A stretch of DNA of 36,220 nt from an uncultured Eubacteriales bacterium (GTDB lineage Bacteria; Bacillota; Clostridia; Oscillospirales; Acutalibacteraceae), in contig OMZF01000053.1 of NCBI GenBank assembly GCA_900315465.1, forward strand, positions 1 through 36,220. The letters are read 5' to 3'. The notes below the pieces were generated by a model. It searched no databases, was not told where the DNA came from, and saw only the letters and a program-made list of their open reading frames with translations. Of this stretch, positions 31,836 to 36,220 are shown in pieces. Each line of letters starts with the position of its first letter. Within the stretch, counting starts at the first letter, position 1. The position numbers were made by a program, and so were the translations under genes.

Positions 31836-32861
31836 ATGAAAACATCAGATTTTAATTACTATCTGCCGGAGGAACTTATTGCCCAGACACCCGTTGAACC
31901 TCGTGACAGTTCACGCCTTATGGTAATGGACAGAAAAAGCGGAAAACTTTCCCATAAACATTTTTATGATATTATAGATTATCTTAACGAGGGAGATTGT
32001 CTTATACTCAATGATTCCCGTGTTCTTCCTGCAAGAATATTCGGTACAAAAAAGGATACAGGTGCTACTGTAGAATTTCTGCTTCTTCGTCAGATCGAAA
32101 ATAAGAGGTGTGAGGTTCTTACCAAACCCGGAAGAAAAGCCAGACCCGGAACAGAATTTATTTTCGGAGACGGTATGCTCAAAGCAGTTGTAGTTGATGT
32201 AACAGAAGAGGGCAACCGTATTGTTGATTTCAGTTGTGAGGGAAGCCTGTACGAAGTGCTTGATAAACTCGGACAAATGCCCCTGCCACCCTACATACAC
32301 GAAAAACTCAATGATAAAGAAAGATACCAGACTGTATACAGCCGTGAAAGAGGTTCTGCCGCTGCACCTACTGCCGGACTTCATTTTACAAAGGAATTAC
32401 TCGAAAAAATAAAGAATAAAGGTGTAAAAATAGGTTTTGTGACGCTTCATGTAGGTCTTGGAACATTCCGCCCTGTCAAAGTCGATGACGTAACAAAGCA
32501 TCATATGCACAGCGAACATTATGAACTGCCCGAAGAAACTGCGGCACTTATAAACGAAACAAAGAAAAACGGAGGCAGAGTTATTGCTGTAGGTACAACA
32601 AGCTGCCGTACCCTTGAATCTGTGGCAAAAAATGAAGGCTGCATATGCCGTTCTGAAGGCTGGACAGATATATTCATTTATCCCGGATTTGAATTTAAAG
32701 TGCTTGACGGTCTTATAACTAACTTTCATCTTCCTGAAAGCACACTTATAATGCTTGTTTCAGCATTTGCAGGCTTTGATAATGTAATGAATGCCTACAA
32801 AACTGCTGTTGACGAAAAATACAGATTTTTTAGTTTTGGCGATGCTATGATAACTCTATAA
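31836..32861 (+). CDS. queA: S-adenosylmethionine:tRNA ribosyltransferase-isomerase QueA
   Basis: QueA transfers and isomerises the ribose of SAM onto preQ1-modified tRNA, forming epoxyqueuosine. The 341-aa protein shows the N-terminal [78 protein letters not shown] and [24 protein letters not shown] 31836 has AGAGGA upstream and starts the conserved N-terminus; an in-frame ATG at 31749 would lie upstream of the promoter. Its last codons and stop form the left copy of an imperfect direct repeat whose other copy lies beyond the toxin-antitoxin genes. Confidence 0.95.
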   Translation: MKTSDFNYYLPEELIAQTPVEPRDSSRLMVMDRKSGKLSHKHFYDIIDYLNEGDCLILNDSRVLPARIFGTKKDTGATVEFLLLRQIENKRCEVLTKPGRKARPGTEFIFGDGMLKAVVVDVTEEGNRIVDFSCEGSLYEVLDKLGQMPLPPYIHEKLNDKERYQTVYSRERGSAAAPTAGLHFTKELLEKIKNKGVKIGFVTLHVGLGTFRPVKVDDVTKHHMHSEHYELPEETAALINETKKNGGRVIAVGTTSCRTLESVAKNEGCICRSEGWTDIFIYPGFEFKVLDGLITNFHLPESTLIMLVSAFAGFDNVMNAYKTAVDEKYRFFSFGDAMITL

Positions 32862-32871
32862 TTTGTCTGTG
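32843..32871 (+). repeat. Left copy of imperfect direct repeat (queA 3' end)
   Basis: Positions 32843-32871, spanning the last codons and stop of queA, match 33512-33540 at 24 of 29 bases, counted by eye (shared core TGC.ATGATAA.TCTAT.A). The toxin-antitoxin genes sit between the two copies. Confidence 0.6.
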
Positions 32872-32888
32872 ATATTACTATAAATATA

Positions 32889-32932
32889 TTGACAAATGAT
32901 TGAAATTTGCATATAATATACTTAGTAACTAA
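32889..32932 (+). promoter_or_regulatory. Strong promoter and possible operator of relB-yafQ
   Basis: Perfect TTGACA (32889-32894), a 17-bp spacer and TATAAT (32912-32917). Just downstream, TTAGT-A-ACTAA (32922-32932) is a short inverted repeat in the position expected for an autoregulatory antitoxin operator. Confidence 0.8.
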
Positions 32933-32947
32933 CAAGGAGGTATGGTT

Positions 32948-33214
32948 ATGGCAATGACAAATGTAAACATCAGAATGGATGAGGCAACAAAGATCGCTTT
33001 CGATAAATTCTGTGAAGAGATAGGATTATCGGTAAGTGCAGCATTCAATATTTTTGCAAGAACAGTCGTCAGGGAACAAAGGATACCTTTTGAGCTGACA
33101 ACCGATGTTCCGAATAAAGTAACCCTGTCTGCGATGGAATCAGCTGAAAAGGGAAATGATGTATATGGACCTTTTGATAGTGTAGATGATCTGATAGAGG
33201 CACTCAATGCTTAA
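32948..33214 (+). CDS. Type II antitoxin, RelB/DinJ family
   Basis: The 88-aa protein has the ribbon-helix-helix-type N-terminus of RelB/DinJ antitoxins (NVNIRMDEATKIAFDKFCEE, GLSVSAAFNIFARTVVRE, then RIPFEL) and a C-terminal toxin-wrapping tail ending in DLIEALNA. AAGGAGG (32934-32940) is 7 nt before ATG 32948; an ATG at 32942 is too close to it. It overlaps the toxin gene by 8 nt. It should neutralise the YafQ-type toxin and repress the shared promoter, probably with it. Confidence 0.9.
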   Translation: MAMTNVNIRMDEATKIAFDKFCEEIGLSVSAAFNIFARTVVREQRIPFELTTDVPNKVTLSAMESAEKGNDVYGPFDSVDDLIEALNA

Positions 33215-33485
33215 AATAGAATTCACAGGACAATTCAAAAAGGACTATAAGCTTGCTGTTAAACGAGGGTGCGATATAAAGGAATTGACAAATGTTATTA
33301 CTATGCTGGCAAATGAAAAGACGCTTCCCGAGAAAAACAGAGATCACGCATTGGAGAATTCAAGGAATTATAAAAATATGAGAGAATGTCATATTAAACC
33401 TGATTGGCTTTTGATTTATAAAGTCTATTCAGACAGATTGGTGCTGGAACTTATCCGTACAAGCACACACAGCGACCTGTTTTGA
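33207..33485 (+). CDS. YafQ-family mRNA interferase toxin
   Basis: The 92-aa protein is a RelE/YafQ-fold ribosome-dependent endonuclease. The conserved YafQ residues are present: RDH (His47), RECHIKPDWLLIY (Arg59, Glu60, His62, Asp66, Trp67), and the C-terminal IRTSTHSDLF (Arg84, His88, Phe92). These correspond to the residues needed for activity in E. coli YafQ, so the toxin looks intact. The gene starts inside the antitoxin gene, with GAGG upstream of its ATG. Followed by a long inverted repeat and a hairpin, with no gene for 357 nt. Confidence 0.92.
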   Translation: MLKIEFTGQFKKDYKLAVKRGCDIKELTNVITMLANEKTLPEKNRDHALENSRNYKNMRECHIKPDWLLIYKVYSDRLVLELIRTSTHSDLF

Positions 33486-33511
33486 TATATTGTTTCCTGT
33501 AAGCATAGGTG

Positions 33512-33540
33512 TGCGATGATAATTCTATGACTTGTCTATG
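33512..33540 (+). repeat. Right copy of imperfect direct repeat
   Basis: Matches the queA 3' end copy (32843-32871) at 24 of 29 positions. It is also the left part of an inverted repeat (GATAATT 33518-33524, AATTATC 33542-33548). It marks the possible right border of the toxin-antitoxin insertion. Confidence 0.6.
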
Positions 33541-33842
33541 TAATTATCGTGTAACAAAATATAATAATTTGTAACTTCAAGCCCCATTGGTCATTAAAGC
33601 CAATGGGGCTGCATATATTAATCTTGTCACCGCTTTCATACAATTTCAAAAATGAAGATACATAAAAATCTGTTTATGCGGCAAACCTTTTTAAGTGACA
33701 AAAATAAAGAAATCAGCCAAAATACGCTCAATTGAGCGGAGTTCTGAATAATATAATAATGTGGCGGTGATTATTTCCTGTATGTACGGGACAAAATATT
33801 AGTATCGGCACAACAAAATAAAAATTCGGAGCGTGAAAAGCT
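33541..33842. other. Gene-free region between yafQ and mazF
   Basis: The stretch after the repeat contains a hairpin at 33580-33610, a perfect 14-bp palindrome CGCTCAATTGAGCG (33725-33738) and a TATAAT at 33752-33757 that could belong to a mazF promoter, though no -35 at a proper distance is clear. Only frames of under 30 codons are seen and none looks like a MazE antitoxin. Confidence 0.55.
33580..33610 (+). terminator. Hairpin after the toxin-antitoxin genes
   Basis: A perfect 11-bp stem (AGCCCCATTGG 33580-33590, CCAATGGGGCT 33600-33610) with a 9-nt loop is not followed by a good T-run. It may be a weak or factor-dependent terminator, possibly the original queA terminator displaced by the cassette. 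Confidence 0.55.
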
Positions 33843-34214
33843 ATGCTTGTAAGACGAGGAGAAATCTACTATGCGGATCTCAGTCCTGTGGTCGGATCTG
33901 AGCAGGGAGGAATCCGTCCGGTTCTGATAATTCAGAACAATGTCGGAAATAAATACAGTCCGACAGTTATTGCTGCTGCGATAACAAGCAGAGGCACAAA
34001 AGCAAAGCTTCCGACGCATATCAAGCTTTATGCACAGGAAAGCGGACTTTCAAAGGATTCTGTTGTACTGCTTGAACAGATAAGGACTATAGATAAAACA
34101 CGCCTTAAAGAAAAAATGGGAACTTTAAGTCCGTATGAGATGTATAAAGTTGATGAAGCTCTGTCCATAAGTTTTGGTCTCGCAGCACAGGATGTTCATA
34201 AACAGGCAACATAA
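33843..34214 (+). CDS. MazF/PemK-type endoribonuclease toxin (NdoA-like)
   Basis: The 123-aa protein cleaves mRNA at short sequences when free of antitoxin. It shows [32 protein letters not shown] (Arg25) and [10 protein letters not shown] (Thr48), with catalytic-type Arg and Thr conserved, plus [18 protein letters not shown]. Length is close to the Bacillus NdoA (116 aa). In Bacillus the antitoxin gene ndoAI lies directly upstream; here the 357 nt upstream have no recognisable antitoxin, so this is an orphan or its antitoxin is encoded elsewhere or too divergent. GGAG lies 11 nt before ATG 33843. It is downstream of the RelB-YafQ pair and upstream of spoIIGA by 93 nt. Confidence 0.92.
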   Translation: MLVRRGEIYYADLSPVVGSEQGGIRPVLIIQNNVGNKYSPTVIAAAITSRGTKAKLPTHIKLYAQESGLSKDSVVLLEQIRTIDKTRLKEKMGTLSPYEMYKVDEALSISFGLAAQDVHKQAT

Positions 34215-34307
34215 AATATTTTCAGTCGTTAAATAAAGACAAATTATTCCTGAGCAGCATGATATTATTAAAATATCGGCAGTCCTTCAAAACAGGGGGT
34301 TATACTT

Positions 34308-35129
34308 ATGCAGACGATCTATCTTGATATCCTGTTTTGTGTGAATTTCATTATTGACTACATTATTCTGATAACGGTAAAGACATTCATGTCAATAAAC
34401 TGCAGAAGACTGCGGCTGATTTCGGGTGCGGCAGTGGGAGGTATATGTTCGTTTGTAATACTCCTCCCTCCCGTACCATCGGGAATATCTCTCTTTGTAA
34501 ACCTGATAACTGCATTTCTTGTTATAGCTGCTGCATTCTTTCCTGTAAGTCCTAAAATGTATATGAAACTGACAGCAGCATTTTTTCTGATCAGCTTCGG
34601 TTATTGCGGGCTTATGATTGCTGTATGGCTTTTATTTTCACCACAAAATCTTATAATACGCAACAGCAGTGTTTATATTTCCGTTTCCCCTCTTATGCTT
34701 ATAATCACCACAGTATTCTGTTATACTGTTCTAAGGGTTATAATAAGGATAGTATCAAGAGGCAGCAGAATATGTGATTGCAAGGTAAGCTTTGAGCTTA
34801 ACGGAATGAATATTGAATGCAGCGGTAAAATTGATTCCGGCAGCACATTGAAAGAGCCTTTTTCAGGTGAAATGGCAGTAGTTTTCAAAAAAGAACTTTT
34901 AGGAGATATGCAGGACAGTATTTTTTCCTCCGATTCTGTCATTAACAAGATAAGAGTTATCCCCTATACCTCCGTCGGAGGTGAAGGACTGATGAAGGCT
35001 GTAAGAATAGAAAAGATGAAAATAACAACGGATAAAGAAAGCTTTTATGTTTCAGCTTATGCGGCTTTTTGTGACAGCGAACGAGTAAAAGGTACGGATG
35101 CACTTATCCCGGCAGAGCTTATACCATAA
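34308..35129 (+). CDS. spoIIGA: Sigma-E processing peptidase SpoIIGA
   Basis: SpoIIGA is a septal-membrane aspartic protease that cleaves the pro-sequence of sigma-E in the mother cell after SpoIIR signalling. The 273-aa protein has about five N-terminal membrane helices (residues about 5-145), then a cytoplasmic protease domain with GKIDSGSTLKEPFSG, where Asp176 matches the catalytic Asp183 of Bacillus, and IPYTSVGGEGLMKA. The final residues are GTDALIPAELIP, the typical end. AGGGGG precedes ATG 34308. It is followed by sigE after 60 nt, the universal gene pair. I see no confident Spo0A box upstream. Confidence 0.93.
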   Translation: MQTIYLDILFCVNFIIDYIILITVKTFMSINCRRLRLISGAAVGGICSFVILLPPVPSGISLFVNLITAFLVIAAAFFPVSPKMYMKLTAAFFLISFGYCGLMIAVWLLFSPQNLIIRNSSVYISVSPLMLIITTVFCYTVLRVIIRIVSRGSRICDCKVSFELNGMNIECSGKIDSGSTLKEPFSGEMAVVFKKELLGDMQDSIFSSDSVINKIRVIPYTSVGGEGLMKAVRIEKMKITTDKESFYVSAYAAFCDSERVKGTDALIPAELIP

Positions 35130-35189
35130 AAAGAAGTTTAATATTATTTTGTATTACCCAACATACAGCATTTATGAAAGGAGTTCCAT

Positions 35190-35912
35190 ATGAAAAAATC
35201 CGTTGAACTTGCAAGAATAACAAGAAAACTTAAACTTCTGCTTTTGAGCCGTGAAGGTATTTACTACATAAACGGCCCGGAAACACTTCCACCGCCTCTG
35301 AAACCAGAAGAAGAAACAGAAATTCTTAAACGAATATCTGATGGAGACGAAAGTGCAAGAGAACCTCTTATAACCCATAATCTTCGGCTTGTAGTATATA
35401 TAGCAAAAAAATTTGAATCAGTAGGTACTGGCGTTGAAGATATGATCTCAATAGGCACTATAGGGCTTATAAAAGCAGTTAATACTTTTCGTCCCGAAAA
35501 AGGAATAAAGCTTGCCACCTATGCCTCAAGGTGCATTGAAAACGAAATACTTATGCACCTCAGAAAAATATCGGGGCAGAAAAATGAAGTTTCTATAGAC
35601 GAACCGCTTAACGTGGACTATGACGGTAACGAACTGCTTATATCCGATATTTTAGGCTCGGATAATGACCTCGTTGATATACACCTTGAAAAAGAATCCG
35701 AAGAAAAACAGCTTTTGCAGGCAGTAAGCCGTCTTGAAGAAAGAGAACTTACTATAATGGAACTGCGTTTCGGTCTAAACGGCAAAAAGCCGCATACACA
35801 AAAAGAAGTTGCGGATATGCTCGGTATTTCACAATCCTATATATCACGTCTTGAAAAAAAGATTATCAGCCGTCTCAGAAACGAAATAAGTGAAGACAGC
35901 AAAAGTGCGTAA
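35190..35912 (+). CDS. sigE: RNA polymerase sporulation sigma factor SigE (pro-sigma-E)
   Basis: Sigma-E directs early mother-cell gene expression. The 240-aa protein has an N-terminal basic, hydrophobic pro-sequence (about 25 residues) leading to [14 protein letters not shown], the cleavage-site region processed by SpoIIGA; region 2 ([58 protein letters not shown]); region 3; and region 4 with the helix-turn-helix [30 protein letters not shown] precedes ATG 35190. No sigG follows in the window. Confidence 0.96.
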   Translation: MKKSVELARITRKLKLLLLSREGIYYINGPETLPPPLKPEEETEILKRISDGDESAREPLITHNLRLVVYIAKKFESVGTGVEDMISIGTIGLIKAVNTFRPEKGIKLATYASRCIENEILMHLRKISGQKNEVSIDEPLNVDYDGNELLISDILGSDNDLVDIHLEKESEEKQLLQAVSRLEERELTIMELRFGLNGKKPHTQKEVADMLGISQSYISRLEKKIISRLRNEISEDSKSA

Positions 35913-35914
35913 GC

Positions 35915-36014
35915 AGTGTGGAGTGTGGAGTGTGGAAGGTGGAGTGTGGAGTTGATTGATAGTCCAACTTCACCTTCTTTATCCGGTGATGCTTTGCTTG
36001 CAGCAAAACTCCAC
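35915..36014. repeat. GTGTGGA tandem/palindromic intergenic repeat after sigE
   Basis: Tandem AGTGTGGAGTGTGGAGTGTGG units (35915-35935) are followed by GGTGGAGTGTGGAGTT (to 35953). A complementary AACTCCAC (36007-36014) closes the element, and an inner TCACC/GGTGA hairpin lies between. It looks like a small non-coding palindromic repeat. No conventional terminator follows sigE, so it may serve as one by folding. Confidence 0.6.
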
Positions 36015-36071
36015 TTTTCAAACTGAAATTGCATTACAAATACTTCAAAGACTTAAACTGATAAAAAATAT

Positions 36072-36100
36072 TTGACAAATGGACTTATATCGTGTATAAT
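36072..36100 (+). promoter_or_regulatory. Promoter of tRNA-Leu
   Basis: Perfect consensus TTGACA (36072-36077), a 17-bp spacer and TATAAT (36095-36100), 37 nt before the mature tRNA. Confidence 0.9.
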
Positions 36101-36137
36101 AACTGAGGTTGACACAGGTTTTAACTTGCTTAAATAT

Positions 36138-36217
36138 GCGGGCGTGGCGGAATTGGCAGACGCGACAGTTTTAGGTGCTGTTACCTCGGTGTGCAGGTTC
36201 AAGTCCTGTCGCCCGCA
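36138..36217 (+). tRNA. tRNA-Leu (TAG)
   Basis: Acceptor strands GCGGGCG (36138) and CGCCCGC (36210-36216) with discriminator A pair perfectly. The anticodon arm is ACAGT-TTTAGGT-GCTGT, giving anticodon TAG (decodes CUA, wobble CUN). A long variable arm (TACCTCGGTG) and T arm GCAGG-TTCAAGT-CCTGT follow. CCA is not encoded. Confidence 0.96.
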
Positions 36218-36220
36218 GAA

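Noticed and set aside
34215-34307. Possible Spo0A boxes upstream of spoIIGA (CAGTCGTT, AAAGACAAA)
   Set aside because: Each matches the TTTGTCGAA box (or its complement) at too few positions to call, and the -35/-10 layout is not clear.
1-36220. CRISPR arrays, insertion sequences, prophage or integrase genes
   Set aside because: No regularly spaced repeats, transposase, integrase or phage structural genes were recognised in any frame.

Overview
The window is AT-rich chromosomal DNA from a spore-forming, low-GC Gram-positive anaerobe. The best fit is a Clostridia/Oscillospiraceae lineage close to Ruminococcus. This rests on spoIIGA-sigE, a T-box riboswitch before alaS, a RicT (YaaT) homologue next to holB, strong AGGAGG-type ribosome binding sites with frequent TTG/GTG starts, tRNA genes without an encoded CCA, and canonical TTGACA-17-TATAAT promoters. 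The genus is inferred from gene content and familiarity only, not from a search. I see no insertion sequence, prophage, CRISPR array or plasmid gene.

Layout. (1) 1-700: the end of a tRNA-Tyr gene, a palindromic intergenic repeat, a terminator and the murC promoter. (2) 698-7244 (+): murC, then a polyamine cluster (SAM decarboxylase speD, arginine/lysine-type decarboxylase, spermidine synthase speE, a carboxyspermidine-dehydrogenase-like enzyme) and a DUF3592 membrane protein. (3) 7314-9961 (-): ATP-dependent PEP carboxykinase and a Crp/Fnr regulator. (4) 9989-14895 (-): alaS behind a T-box leader with an alanine GCU specifier, the small alarmone synthetase relQ directly upstream, and an Rsm22-family protein with four cysteines. 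(5) 14988-18280 (+): an AGCS amino-acid symporter, holB and ricT. (6) 18347-24227 (-): a zinc-ribbon membrane protein, a CorC/HlyC-type protein, a nucleoside deoxyribosyltransferase, a Cd/Zn-type P-type ATPase and a separate HMA-domain metallochaperone. A divergent ArsR regulator (24391-24756) and two matching 20-bp palindromic operators complete a metal-resistance unit. (7) 24758-31652 (-): an EamA transporter, valS and an unusual ileS. (8) 31836-36217 (+): queA, a RelB/DinJ-YafQ toxin-antitoxin pair, a MazF toxin with no visible antitoxin, spoIIGA-sigE and tRNA-Leu(UAG).

How parts work together. The polyamine genes could convert arginine or ornithine plus SAM to spermidine, with a second aminopropyl-type route suggested by the carboxyspermidine dehydrogenase. 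alaS and relQ both respond to amino-acid shortage. ArsR, HMA protein and ATPase form a sensor-chaperone-exporter set. SpoIIGA activates the pro-sigma-E encoded next to it.

Most of the window is housekeeping, and no wholly new system stands out. The most notable signals are: the toxin-antitoxin cassette lying between imperfect 29-bp direct repeats, one of which is the 3' end of queA; a polyamine cluster carrying two spermidine routes, one incomplete; the paired ArsR operators, one placed between the HMA gene and the ATPase gene behind a hairpin; and an IleRS whose HIGH motif reads HHGT and whose KMSKS motif reads KLSKS.
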